Shown here piece after piece: positions 27,760 through 35,913 of a stretch of 64,000 bases of DNA (within the stretch, counting starts at the first letter, position 1; each line of letters begins with the position of its first letter). The notes below the pieces were generated by a model that saw only the letters and a list, made by a program, of their open reading frames with translations, had not been told where the DNA came from and made no database searches. A program made the position numbers and the translations under genes. The stretch is taken from the NCBI RefSeq assembly GCF_000145255.1, contig NC_014394.1:1364001-1428000 (forward strand), written 5' to 3'. This stretch comes from Gallionella capsiferriformans ES-2. GTDB lineage: Bacteria; Pseudomonadota; Gammaproteobacteria; Burkholderiales; Gallionellaceae.

Positions 27760-28879
27760 TCCAAAATATGGAGGCCCCATTGAGGGAGTGACCCAGTTGA
27801 GTGTGGTGTGTCGTGACTTGGGTGTCGAGGTGGAAATTTGCAGCCTGGACGCGCCGGATGCAGCGTGCGTGCGTAACAGTCAAGCCCTAATACATGCGCT
27901 TGGCCCCGCAGTAGGTAGTTATTGGTATAGCCGTAGCTTGGTGCCTTGGCTGAAAATGCATTCCCACGAATATGATGCGGTGATCGTCAATGGTCTGTGG
28001 CAGTACGTAGGCTTCGCCGTTTGGAGAGTTTTGGCGAAGAGTTCAACGCCATATTTTGTATTCCCCCACGGAATGCTTGGTCCTTGGTTCAAGCATACTT
28101 ATCCGCTCAAGCATTTCAAGAAATGGTTTTATTGGTCGTGGGCGGAATATCGAGTGTTACGCGATGCGCGGAAAGTGATCTTCACGTGTGATTCTGAGCG
28201 TTTGTTGGCCAGAGAATCTTTCTGGTTATACAAAGTGAATGAGGCTGTGTCAGGATTTGGCGTGGCGAACCCACCTGCGAATGGAGAAGAGTTGGCAGCC
28301 CGGTTCTTGGCGGGATACCCGCACCTGCGAGGTAAGCGAATTATTTTATTTTTGGGGCGCATTCATGAAGTGAAGGGGTGCGATCTTTTGATCGAAGCCT
28401 TCGCCAAGATATCGCATCATGATGAGCAGCTGCATTTGTTAATAGCCGGGCCGGACCAAATTGGATGGGCGGCCAAACTCAAAGCACAAGCCGAATCTTC
28501 GGGGCTCGCGCACCGCATCACTTGGCCGGGCATGTTGCAGGCCGATATGAAGTGGGGTGCCATTTATGCGACGGAAGTTTTTTGCTTGCCCTCGCATCAT
28601 GAAAATTTTGGCATCGTGGTTGCTGAGGCGTTGGCCTGCGGTAAGCCGGTGTTGATTAGTAACAAGGTGAATATCTGGCGCGAGATCGAAGCTGATGGCG
28701 CGGGCTTGGTGGAGGATGACACGCTGGCGGGTACAGTAACTAATTTCGAGCGATGGCTGGCAATGAGTCAGGCAGAGTTTCAGACCATGACGGCACGAAC
28801 CGCAACGTGTTTTGCGAGTCGCTTTCATGTGCAGCGCGCGGCTGAACGGTTGCTGGAAATAATTCGGGAGAGTAAATGA
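27728..28879 (+). CDS. Glycosyltransferase, family 4
   Basis: About 383 residues: KILHVIPSVDPKYGGPIEGV at the N-terminus (acceptor loop), FLGRIHEVKGCDLLIEAF and LPSHHENFGIVVAEALACGKPVLIS at the donor site. The GGP-type N-terminus and the PHGML segment are common in mannosyl- and fucosyl-transferring GT4 enzymes of exopolysaccharide clusters, but specificity is not certain. GTG 27728 fits the family N-terminus better than GTG 27722. Start lies inside the sulfotransferase end. Confidence 0.86.
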   Translation: MKILHVIPSVDPKYGGPIEGVTQLSVVCRDLGVEVEICSLDAPDAACVRNSQALIHALGPAVGSYWYSRSLVPWLKMHSHEYDAVIVNGLWQYVGFAVWRVLAKSSTPYFVFPHGMLGPWFKHTYPLKHFKKWFYWSWAEYRVLRDARKVIFTCDSERLLARESFWLYKVNEAVSGFGVANPPANGEELAARFLAGYPHLRGKRIILFLGRIHEVKGCDLLIEAFAKISHHDEQLHLLIAGPDQIGWAAKLKAQAESSGLAHRITWPGMLQADMKWGAIYATEVFCLPSHHENFGIVVAEALACGKPVLISNKVNIWREIEADGAGLVEDDTLAGTVTNFERWLAMSQAEFQTMTARTATCFASRFHVQRAAERLLEIIRESK

Positions 28880-28910
28880 TTATCAATAAAATACCATTTT
28901 TGGCGTGTCA

Positions 28911-29969
28911 ATGAGTGCAACTGGCAATCGTTTTGAATATATAGAAATCAGCAGGGGCATTGCCGCGCTATTGGTGGTTTGTTTTCACGCTACGGGCATT
29001 AGCGGATTGACAAAGTATTTTGGGATGGCTCCTTTGGGCGGACTATTTTCTTTCGGCTATGCGGGTGTTGATTTTTTCTTTGTATTGAGCGGTTTTATTA
29101 TTTTCTACAGCACCGCAACAAATCACGCTAATTCAAGTGAGATTTTTTCTTATATCAAACATCGTCTGATTCGCATTTATCCGATTTATTGGGTTGTTGG
29201 TTTTATACTACTGCCATTAACTTATCTGATGGGGCATCGGGTCGGCGTAGTGAATGCGGTGATGGATTTTTTGCTGGTGCCGCGCGAGGGTTATCCGTTT
29301 GTACCAGTCGCATGGACGTTGCGGCATGAGATGTTGTTCTATGTTTCCTTCATGTTGTTTTTCCTGAATGTCACTTTAGCTTGGGTATATTTTTTATTGT
29401 GGGGGGTGGCCATCGTATTGTGTGGCCTGTTCTCTTTGGATTTTGCTTCACCTTTCGCTTCGTTATATTTTAACGATCACAATCTTGAGTTTTTGTTGGG
29501 GATTGGGATTGCTCAATATGCCAAATCCAATCAGGTGTTGTTGATTAAACCCTCATTCTTGTTCCTTGGTGGGGCGGCTATTTTTATTGCATCAGGATTA
29601 AACGAATCGCTTATCCATGTGGGTAATTATCCTGAGCATGGGCATTACCACCTACTTTATGGTGTGGGTGCGGTACTAATGATTGGCGGTTTGATCCGCT
29701 TGGAAGCAGATTTGAAAAATTATTGGGTGGGTATGGGGACATTTTTAGGCAGAGCTTCTTATTCAATTTATCTGATTCATTTTGCAGTGCTGTCGGCAGT
29801 AGTGAAGTTGCTGGTACCTTTGCATTTTCCGCTTTGGTTAGATCTGGTTTTATTGGTGCTGTCCAGCGTTGTCATCGGATCATTGTTATATCAATATGTG
29901 GAAGTACCACTGCTTGCTATGATTAGAAGCAGGGGCGCGTTGGCTAGCAATGTGCCTGCAAGAGTTTAA
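28911..29969 (+). CDS. Membrane O-acyltransferase (acyltransferase family 3)
   Basis: About 352 residues with ten hydrophobic helices. The N-terminus YIEISRGIAALLVVCFHATG carries the conserved R/H of the OafA/ExoZ family, followed by GYAGVDFFFVLSGFII and VAWTLRHEMLFYVSF. These enzymes transfer acetyl or related acyl groups to sugars on the membrane. GTG 28905 is an alternative start two codons upstream. Together with the LbH acetyltransferase downstream it points to an acylated polymer. Confidence 0.87.
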   Translation: MSATGNRFEYIEISRGIAALLVVCFHATGISGLTKYFGMAPLGGLFSFGYAGVDFFFVLSGFIIFYSTATNHANSSEIFSYIKHRLIRIYPIYWVVGFILLPLTYLMGHRVGVVNAVMDFLLVPREGYPFVPVAWTLRHEMLFYVSFMLFFLNVTLAWVYFLLWGVAIVLCGLFSLDFASPFASLYFNDHNLEFLLGIGIAQYAKSNQVLLIKPSFLFLGGAAIFIASGLNESLIHVGNYPEHGHYHLLYGVGAVLMIGGLIRLEADLKNYWVGMGTFLGRASYSIYLIHFAVLSAVVKLLVPLHFPLWLDLVLLVLSSVVIGSLLYQYVEVPLLAMIRSRGALASNVPARV

Positions 29970-30053
29970 GGTGATGAGAGCGCAACTCACAGTCTATTAT
30001 GCGAATCGCTTTTGTGTGCGGCAGCAGATGCTGCAAATCATTCAGGAGCGCAA

Positions 30054-30611
30054 ATGATCCTGCAAGGCAATGACCCTTATCGCGGCCCTTCGTTTTCATT
30101 CGGCAATCGAGTGCTTCGCGCTTTGTGGGGTATAGTGTACTTACTCCTTTTTAAAATTAGCCCGAGGACATTTCATGCTTGGCGTGTTTTGTTATTGCGG
30201 GCATTTGGCGCGAAAATCGGGCGGGGTTGTCATATCTATCCGAGCGTGAAGGTGTGGGCACCTTGGAATTTGTCATTGGGCAAACATGTTGGTATAGCTG
30301 ATGGCGTTACTCTTTATTGCATGGACAAAATCCGCGTAGGTGATTTTGCCGTTATCTCGCAGGGTGCCCATTTATGTTGCGGTACGCATGACTACAACAG
30401 TGAAAATTTTCAGTTGATCGCTAAGCCAATTCTGATTGGCATTCATGCATGGGTATGCGCAGAAGCATTTATTCATCCCGGTGTCGTGGTTCCTGAGGGT
30501 GTTGTTGTTGGTGCGCGGGCAGTTGTTTCGAAGAGTTTATCTGTGCCATGGGCGGTTTATGCGGGCAATCCTTGCCGACAAGTTGCCACACGGAAGCATT
30601 TAGAAAAGTAG
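30054..30611 (+). CDS. LbH-fold acetyltransferase (WcaF-like)
   Basis: A protein of about 185 residues with left-handed beta-helix hexapeptide repeats (GAKIGRGCHIYPSVKVWAPW, IRVGDFAVISQGAHLCCGTH, PILIGIHAWVCAEAFIHPGV, VVVGARAVVSKSL). The GTHDY and AGNPCR segments match putative colanic acid acetyltransferases of the WcaF group. ATG 30054 has AGGAG at good spacing and is preferred over an upstream in-frame start at 30012. It probably O-acetylates a sugar of the repeat unit. Confidence 0.86.
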   Translation: MILQGNDPYRGPSFSFGNRVLRALWGIVYLLLFKISPRTFHAWRVLLLRAFGAKIGRGCHIYPSVKVWAPWNLSLGKHVGIADGVTLYCMDKIRVGDFAVISQGAHLCCGTHDYNSENFQLIAKPILIGIHAWVCAEAFIHPGVVVPEGVVVGARAVVSKSLSVPWAVYAGNPCRQVATRKHLEK

Positions 30612-30623
30612 AAAGGTTTGATT

Positions 30624-31253
30624 ATGACAAATGTTGTTGAATCGTATGGTTGGAAAACGGCAACTGGCCCAGAATCCTGCGACTATATTGCGCCAGAAAT
30701 ATTGAAAATACTAGGCCGACTAAAAGTGAGGCGAGTTTGTGATTTGGGCTCTGGAAATGGCGCACTGGCTGCCATGCTTCGGAAGGAAGGTTATTACGCC
30801 GCAGGCGTTGAATATGATCAACAAGGCGTGGCGCTTTCACAAAAGAACTATCCCGGAATAACTTTTTATAATTTGGGGGTGCAGGACGATCCAACTTCAA
30901 TGCTCGTTTCCGAGGGGCAGCCGTTTGATGTTGTAGTTTCAACAGAGGTGGTGGAGCATCTTTTTTCGCCCCACCTGCTGCCAAATTTTGCACGTAGGCT
31001 TGTGAAAAAAGATGGTTACCTCGTTATTTCTACGCCTTATCACGGCTATCTGAAAAATCTTGCACTTTCGATCTTTAACAAATGGGATAAACACCACACT
31101 GTGCTTTGGCACGGTGGCCATATTAAATTTTGGAGCCGGGATACTTTGACACAATTATTGGAAGAGAACGGTTTCAAAGTGGTTGGGTTTTATGGAGCGG
31201 GCCGCTTCCCTTATCTCTGGAAAAGTATGATTCTGGTTGCACTGGCAATGTGA
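30624..31253 (+). CDS. Class I SAM-dependent methyltransferase
   Basis: About 209 residues: VCDLGSGNGALAAML is the SAM-binding loop, followed by GVEYDQQGVALSQ and VVVSTEVVEHLFSP (motif II), the layout of UbiG-like sugar or lipid methyltransferases. The substrate is unknown; the context suggests a polysaccharide precursor. ATG 30624 is used, with GAAAGG upstream; TTG 30618 is possible. The stop overlaps the next start (TGATG). Confidence 0.82.
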   Translation: MTNVVESYGWKTATGPESCDYIAPEILKILGRLKVRRVCDLGSGNGALAAMLRKEGYYAAGVEYDQQGVALSQKNYPGITFYNLGVQDDPTSMLVSEGQPFDVVVSTEVVEHLFSPHLLPNFARRLVKKDGYLVISTPYHGYLKNLALSIFNKWDKHHTVLWHGGHIKFWSRDTLTQLLEENGFKVVGFYGAGRFPYLWKSMILVALAM

Positions 31254-32119
31254 TGGTCTCGAATTCTATGGCAAATATTTCGGTACTAATCCTTACGAAA
31301 AACGAACAGCAAGACCTGCCGGGGTGCCTCGAAAGTGTTGCATGGTCAGATGATATTCACGTCTTTGATTCGATGAGTACAGATGATACTGTTGCTATCG
31401 CTGAGGGTTTTGGTGCGCACGTAACTCAGCGTGACTATGGCGCATGCAAGTTGTCGTTTGGCGGGGACGAGTCTGCGCACCGGAATTGGGGGCTGCAAAA
31501 TATTCCGTTCAAATATGAATGGGTGTTTGTGATTGATGCGGATGAACGCGCTACGCAGGATTTGGTTACGGCGATGACTGAGGTAGTGTGTGCGCCTAAG
31601 GGTTTCGTTGCGTTTCGGATTCAGCGGCGTGATTATTTCTTAGGAACCTGGCTCAAGCATGTTCAGGCTTCACCGTACTACATGCGTTTGTTCATGCACC
31701 AGAAGTTGCGGTACGATAGATTGATCAATCCGGTTTCGATTGCGGATGGTCCTGTGGGGCTGGTTTCGGGCTTTCTCGATCATTTTCCTTTCAGCAAGGG
31801 TATTGGCTTTTGGGTGGAGCGGCATAACTCCTATAGTCGAGCAGAGGCGCAACAGATCGTGGAGAACAGAAAGAAGCTTGCGTTTTTCAGTTTTAAAAAG
31901 GCTTTCGCAGCAAAAGATTTTAATGAATGCCGTTTTCATCAAAAGGAGTTGTTCTATCGGTTGCCGTTTCGACCATTGATCAAATTTTTGATCTTGTATG
32001 TTGGTAAGCGTGGATTCTTGGATGGCCGTGCTGGTTTCACCTATGCGATGCTGCAATCAATCTATGAGTACTTCATTGTGCTGAAGACACGCGAGATGGA
32101 ATCTCCTTTTGTAAAATAA
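31253..32119 (+). CDS. Glycosyltransferase, family 2 (WaaE/KdtX-like)
   Basis: About 288 residues with ISVLILTKNEQQDLPGCLESV, HVFDSMSTDDTVAIAE and VFVIDADERAT (DXD-type). It matches the subgroup related to lipopolysaccharide core beta-glucosyltransferases WaaE. ATG 31253 shares a base with the previous stop; ATG 31268 is an alternative. Acceptor and donor are not evident. Confidence 0.86.
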   Translation: MVSNSMANISVLILTKNEQQDLPGCLESVAWSDDIHVFDSMSTDDTVAIAEGFGAHVTQRDYGACKLSFGGDESAHRNWGLQNIPFKYEWVFVIDADERATQDLVTAMTEVVCAPKGFVAFRIQRRDYFLGTWLKHVQASPYYMRLFMHQKLRYDRLINPVSIADGPVGLVSGFLDHFPFSKGIGFWVERHNSYSRAEAQQIVENRKKLAFFSFKKAFAAKDFNECRFHQKELFYRLPFRPLIKFLILYVGKRGFLDGRAGFTYAMLQSIYEYFIVLKTREMESPFVK

Positions 32120-32125
32120 GTTTTC

Positions 32126-33556
32126 ATGAGAATTTTAATCCACGGTATCAACTTTTTTCCAGAACAGACTGGCATCGGTAAATATTCCGGCGAGATTGCG
32201 GAGTGGCTGGTCGCGCGCGGGTATGAGGTAAGGGTTGTTACTGCACCGCCTTATTATCCACAGTGGCGCATTGCCGATGGTTACCCGAATGGTTGGTGTA
32301 AAGACAACGTGAGGACTGAGGATAAATCTAAAAGCTGCGAGGTGAAGGGTGGAAGTTTGGCGGTATACCGGTGTCCGCTGTGGGTGCCTGCCAAACCTTC
32401 TGGTTTGAAGCGTGTGCTGCATTTGGCAAGTTTTGCACTTTCCAGCTTTCCGATCATGCTGTGGCAAATTTTGTGGCGGCCCGATGTGGTGTGGGTTGTG
32501 GAGCCTCCGTTGTTTTGTGCACCGCAGGCCTGGCTGGTAGCGCGATTATCCAGCGCGAAATCTTGGTTGCACATCCAAGATTATGAGGTAGATGCGGCAT
32601 TCGATCTGGGCTTGCTGAAAGGTGCAGCCTTACGCGGTATGGTGGCGATGGGCGAGCGATGGCTGATGCGCCGCTTTGACCGTGTCTCGACGATTTCGCC
32701 GCGCATGCTGGATCGCGCATTAGCGAAGGGTGTAGCTGCGGATCGAGCGGTATTGTTTCCAAATTGGGTGGATTTGTCAGGATTCAGAATTCAGGATTCA
32801 GGATTTATTAAAACAGGTGTGAGGGCTGAGGATTCAGGACTGAGTGGTTACCGGGTGGAATTGGGGATTGCGGCGGATGCTGTGGTGGCGTTGTATTCGG
32901 GGAATATGGGGGGCAAGCAAGGACTGGAAATATTGGCGCAGGCGGCTGAGCTAGGATCGAGGGGCGAGGAGCGAGAATTGAGTTGTCAAACGACGTCCGA
33001 CGCGGAACTTGAACCTTGTAACCTGAACCCTGAACCTTGCAACTTGTCATTTTCACCTGATATCGTTTTCGTGTTCTGCGGCAACGGAGCGGGGCGGACT
33101 GATTTGGTTTTACAGTGTAAAGGTTTACCGAATGTGCGCTTCATGGATTTGCAGCCGCTGGAGCGTCTAGGTGAGTTGCTTTCTTTTGCGGATATTCATT
33201 TATTGCCGCAACGCGCCGATGCGGCGGATCTGGTGATGCCGTCCAAGTTGACCGGGATGCTGGCCAGTGGGCGTCCGGTTGTCGCAACGGCAAATATGGA
33301 CGCAGAGCTGGCGAATGTGGTGGCAGGTTGCGGGCTGGTGGTGGAACCAGAGCAGCCGCAAGCTTTTTTCGATGCGATCAATACTTTGGCTCGTGATGCT
33401 GCGCTGCGTGATCGCCTGGGTGCCGCAGGGCGTTCTTACGCTGTGGCGCATTTAGATCGAGATGCGGTGCTGGGCAGGTTTGAGGCGGAGCTGAAAAAAG
33501 TGGTGAATGCCGGGAAAAGCAGGGCTGTTGACTACAGCAGGGGCCGCGCCGACTGA
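32126..33556 (+). CDS. wcaI: WcaI-like glycosyltransferase carrying three repeat-derived insertions
   Basis: A GT4 enzyme of the WcaI (colanic acid fucosyltransferase) type: MRILIHGINFFPEQTGIGKY at the N-terminus, then YRCPLWVPAKPSGLKRVLHL, LHIQDYEVDAAFDLGLL, ALYSGNMGGKQGLEIL and MPSKLTGMLASGRPVVATA. At 476 residues it is about 65 longer than the family norm. The excess lies at three places: before LAVYRCPL (about residues 60-75), after FPNWVDLS (about 218-240) and before DIVFVFCGNGAG (about 275-310). Each extra segment is encoded by heptamer repeats read in frame. All core motifs flank the inserts intact, so the enzyme could still fold, with the inserts as surface loops; this is inference. 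Confidence 0.88.
   Translation: MRILIHGINFFPEQTGIGKYSGEIAEWLVARGYEVRVVTAPPYYPQWRIADGYPNGWCKDNVRTEDKSKSCEVKGGSLAVYRCPLWVPAKPSGLKRVLHLASFALSSFPIMLWQILWRPDVVWVVEPPLFCAPQAWLVARLSSAKSWLHIQDYEVDAAFDLGLLKGAALRGMVAMGERWLMRRFDRVSTISPRMLDRALAKGVAADRAVLFPNWVDLSGFRIQDSGFIKTGVRAEDSGLSGYRVELGIAADAVVALYSGNMGGKQGLEILAQAAELGSRGEERELSCQTTSDAELEPCNLNPEPCNLSFSPDIVFVFCGNGAGRTDLVLQCKGLPNVRFMDLQPLERLGELLSFADIHLLPQRADAADLVMPSKLTGMLASGRPVVATANMDAELANVVAGCGLVVEPEQPQAFFDAINTLARDAALRDRLGAAGRSYAVAHLDRDAVLGRFEAELKKVVNAGKSRAVDYSRGRAD
32309..32329 (+). repeat. Heptamer island G1 inside the WcaI-like gene
   Basis: GTGAGGA, CTGAGGA, TAAATCT in 7-bp phase, with looser words after. It encodes part of an insertion (around NVRTEDKSK) that normal family members lack. 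The words are shared with islands G2 and H. Confidence 0.6.
32777..32846 (+). repeat. Heptamer island G2 inside the WcaI-like gene
   Basis: Ten units in phase: TCAGGAT, TCAGAAT, TCAGGAT, TCAGGAT, TTATTAA, AACAGGT, GTGAGGG, CTGAGGA, TTCAGGA, CTGAGTG. It encodes the extra segment after FPNWVDLSG. The TCAGGAT and CTGAGGA words recur in the gph island (read on the minus strand). Confidence 0.8.
32956..33047 (+). repeat. Heptamer island G3 inside the WcaI-like gene
   Basis: First block: ATCGAGG, GGCGAGG, AGCGAGA, ATTGAGT (32956-32983). Second block: AACTTGA, ACCTTGT, AACCTGA, ACCCTGA, ACCTTGC, AACTTGT (33006-33047). It encodes the segment ending ELEPCNLNPEPCNLSF, where the peptide itself repeats because 21 bp equals three units and seven codons. 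Confidence 0.82.
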
Positions 33557-33730
33557 TGGTTTCGCATCGAGTGCATAAAAATTACCATGGCAGGAAAACT
33601 ACCTGTTCTAGACCGGGAGCATTGCGATATATGTCAGTGAATTTTGGTATGGCAGGTAGATTGTAGTAAATAAAATTAAAAAATGGGGGCGTGTTGAGAC
33701 AAATTGAACAAGAGAGAGGCGGGGCTTTTC

Positions 33731-35134
33731 ATGCATAGTGGATTTCTGCGCCCGCATGCTTCACGCATTTCGTTTGTTCAGCGCCTGCTGGATGCCGTGC
33801 TGATATGCTCAATTTACGGGGTTGATTTGGTTCGCTTCGATGCACATTGGGATGCCAGGCGAGTATTGCTCGTAATGCTGGCAGTAATGTTGTTTTCTAT
33901 CTTCGCCGAGATGAGGGGATTTTATAATTCATGGCGTACCAGCCAGTTGAGTGACGAGATTCGCGAACTGTTGCTCATTTGGTTGACGGTTGTAGCTGCA
34001 CTGCTCATATTGGCATTCATGACCAATATGCTAGACGTGCTTTACAGGTCGGCTATGTTGAGCTGGTTTATTTCTGTGCCAGTGGGGCTGTTGGCGGTGC
34101 GATTGGTTGTGCGCTGGGCATTAAGGTATGTGCGCAGGCATGGTGCTAATATACGCACTGTCGCTGTGGTGGGTAATACTCCGGCTGGACATCGACTGGT
34201 CCAGCACGTCAATGCAATGCCATGGGTCGGACTGGTTGTAAAGGGTTTTTTCGATTATCGTCAGCGAGAAAGTGCACCTATTGTAATTGGGAATGCCAGT
34301 TATACTCTTGATACCATGAGTGAGTTGTTACGCCTGGTAAAGGCAGGTGAAATTGATTCTGTTTATGTGGCTCTACCGCTGACAAAAGAAAGGCGTATTG
34401 AGGATCTGGTTAATCAGCTTGCTGATACTACTGCATCTGTATATGTTGTGCCCGACGTATTCGTTTCTGAGTTGATGCATTCGCGCTGGACAAACTTTGG
34501 TGGTATGCCGCTAGTGAGTGTTTATGAAACGCCTTTTTTTGGCCTTCATGGCTGGCTGAAGCGGCTGGAAGATGTTGTTCTTGCTACTCTGATTTTGATG
34601 ATAATTTGGCCTTTGATGTTGGGAATTGCGGTGGCAATTAAGGTTACCTCGCAAGGTTCTGTTATATTCAGGCAAAAGCGTTATGGTTTAAACGGGGTCG
34701 GGGTTGAGATATGGAAGTTTCGCTCCATGACGGCGAGCGATGATGGTGCGCATGTGGTGCAGGCAAAGAAGGATGATGCGCGAATTACGCCGTTAGGGGC
34801 GTTTCTGCGCAAGACGTCGCTGGATGAATTGCCGCAGTTCTTCAATGTGCTGCAGGGCACAATGTCTGTGGTTGGTCCTCGTCCCCATGCTGTAGCGCAC
34901 AACGAGCAGTACCGGAAGCTGATCAAGGGATACATGTTGCGTCACAAGGTCAAGCCGGGTATTACCGGCCTGGCGCAAGTAAACGGCTGGCGCGGCGAGA
35001 CGGACACTTTAGAGAAGATGCAGTCGCGAGTGGAATGCGACCTGGAATACATTCAAACTTGGTCGTTGTGGCTTGATTTGAAGATCGTGCTGCTGACCGT
35101 GCTGCGTGGATTTACCGGAAGGAATGTTTATTAG
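33731..35134 (+). CDS. Undecaprenyl-phosphate glucose phosphotransferase (WcaJ/GumD type)
   Basis: The initiating enzyme of repeat-unit synthesis: it transfers hexose-1-phosphate to undecaprenyl phosphate. It has N-terminal membrane helices, a CoA-binding-like central domain (TVAVVGNTPAGHRLVQHV) and the C-terminal bacterial sugar transferase domain with FRQKRYGLNGVGVEIWKFRS, SLDELPQFFNVLQGTMSVVG, PRPH and KPGITGLAQVNGWRGET. About 467 residues from ATG 33731; TTG 33704 would add nine. Placement at the end of the cluster matches colanic-acid-like loci. The 147 bases upstream hold no gene. Confidence 0.93.
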   Translation: MHSGFLRPHASRISFVQRLLDAVLICSIYGVDLVRFDAHWDARRVLLVMLAVMLFSIFAEMRGFYNSWRTSQLSDEIRELLLIWLTVVAALLILAFMTNMLDVLYRSAMLSWFISVPVGLLAVRLVVRWALRYVRRHGANIRTVAVVGNTPAGHRLVQHVNAMPWVGLVVKGFFDYRQRESAPIVIGNASYTLDTMSELLRLVKAGEIDSVYVALPLTKERRIEDLVNQLADTTASVYVVPDVFVSELMHSRWTNFGGMPLVSVYETPFFGLHGWLKRLEDVVLATLILMIIWPLMLGIAVAIKVTSQGSVIFRQKRYGLNGVGVEIWKFRSMTASDDGAHVVQAKKDDARITPLGAFLRKTSLDELPQFFNVLQGTMSVVGPRPHAVAHNEQYRKLIKGYMLRHKVKPGITGLAQVNGWRGETDTLEKMQSRVECDLEYIQTWSLWLDLKIVLLTVLRGFTGRNVY

Positions 35135-35173
35135 TACGAATTCATGAGCAAGGTACCAGCCACTGAGTTACTG

Positions 35174-35275
35174 GCGTATTTCGGTTTGCGTGACCGAATA
35201 CGCAGTCGCGGCTAAAGGCTGCGCCTTGCAATAACTGGATTGCCGCGTCGGCTGCGCCTCCTCGCAATGACGGAC
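35174..35275 (+). repeat. Interspersed palindromic sequences between the sugar transferase and the Gly-Ala protein
   Basis: GCGTATTTCGG (35174-35184) pairs with CCGAATACGC (35194-35203). From about 35236 the sequence TGGATTGCCGCG...CCTCGCAATGACGG follows; this is the kind of ATTGC/GCAAT palindromic repeat I recall as scattered in many bacterial genomes. No gene was recognised in the 250-base gap, and there is no T-tract to make it a clear terminator. Confidence 0.55.
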
Positions 35276-35387
35276 TATTACGGTGCAGGCAGAAAATAGT
35301 TTGCATATATTATAGAAAACAGGATAATCGCGAACAGCTTTAGATATTAAATAACGAATTTCGAAAATTTTAATTAGGGGAATGACA

Positions 35388-35786
35388 ATGAATAAATTAA
35401 GTGCGTTGGCGTTGGCGTTGGTATTGGCTGTTTCCGGTAATGTATTCGCGGCAGCAGGTGCAGCAGGTGCAACAGCAAGTGGTGGCGCTTCAGGTGGTGC
35501 AGCGGGTGGCGCAGGTGCAGCGGGTGGCGCAGGTGCAGCGGGTGGCGCAGGTGCAGCGGGTGGCGCGGGTGGTGCAGGTGCAGCAGGTGCAGCAGGTGCA
35601 GCAGGTGCAGCAGGTGCAGCAGGTGCAGCAGGTGCAGCAGGTGCAGCAGCAGGTGGCGCAGCAGCAGTAGGAGGCGCGGTTGCCGGCTTGAGCACTATGG
35701 CTGTTGTCGGTACGGTTGCTGCCGTGGCTGCCGTGGCTGTGGTCGCAACCAACAACAACACAACTGTCGTAACCGTTACTCAGTAA
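35388..35786 (+). CDS. Secreted Gly-Ala repeat protein, GfcA/YjbE-like
   Basis: A 132-residue protein with a clear signal peptide (KLSALALALVLAVSGNVFA), then a Gly/Ala low-complexity region: GGAGAAGGAGAA-type units (18-bp DNA repeats) and about seven GAA tripeptides (9-bp GGTGCAGCA repeats), a hydrophobic helix (STMAVVGTVAAVAAVAVVA) and a polar Asn/Thr tail. Composition and position just before a YjbF homologue resemble the small GfcA/YjbE proteins of group 4 capsule operons; this homology is inferred mainly from layout. ATG 35388 has AGGGGA at good spacing; ATG 35382 overlaps that site. Tandem repeats make length variation likely. Confidence 0.75.
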   Translation: MNKLSALALALVLAVSGNVFAAAGAAGATASGGASGGAAGGAGAAGGAGAAGGAGAAGGAGGAGAAGAAGAAGAAGAAGAAGAAGAAAGGAAAVGGAVAGLSTMAVVGTVAAVAAVAVVATNNNTTVVTVTQ

Positions 35787-35807
35787 CTTCAGTCGTTCAG
35801 TCGGTTT

Positions 35808-35837
35808 AAGAAAAGTCTCCTCGGGGACTTTTCTTTT
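35808..35837 (+). terminator. Hairpin terminator after the Gly-Ala protein gene
   Basis: AAGAAAAGTC (35808-35817) pairs with GACTTTTCTT (35826-35835), followed by TT. It sits about 20 bases after the stop. A partial terminator here would let the abundant small protein be expressed above the downstream genes. Confidence 0.8.
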
Positions 35838-35913
35838 GTGAGGCGTTCGCAGCTTCCCAAGTTTTCCCTCTTCGTTTCGCTTCCGTGATTTCATCGGCGA
35901 TGGCAACTCAAAT

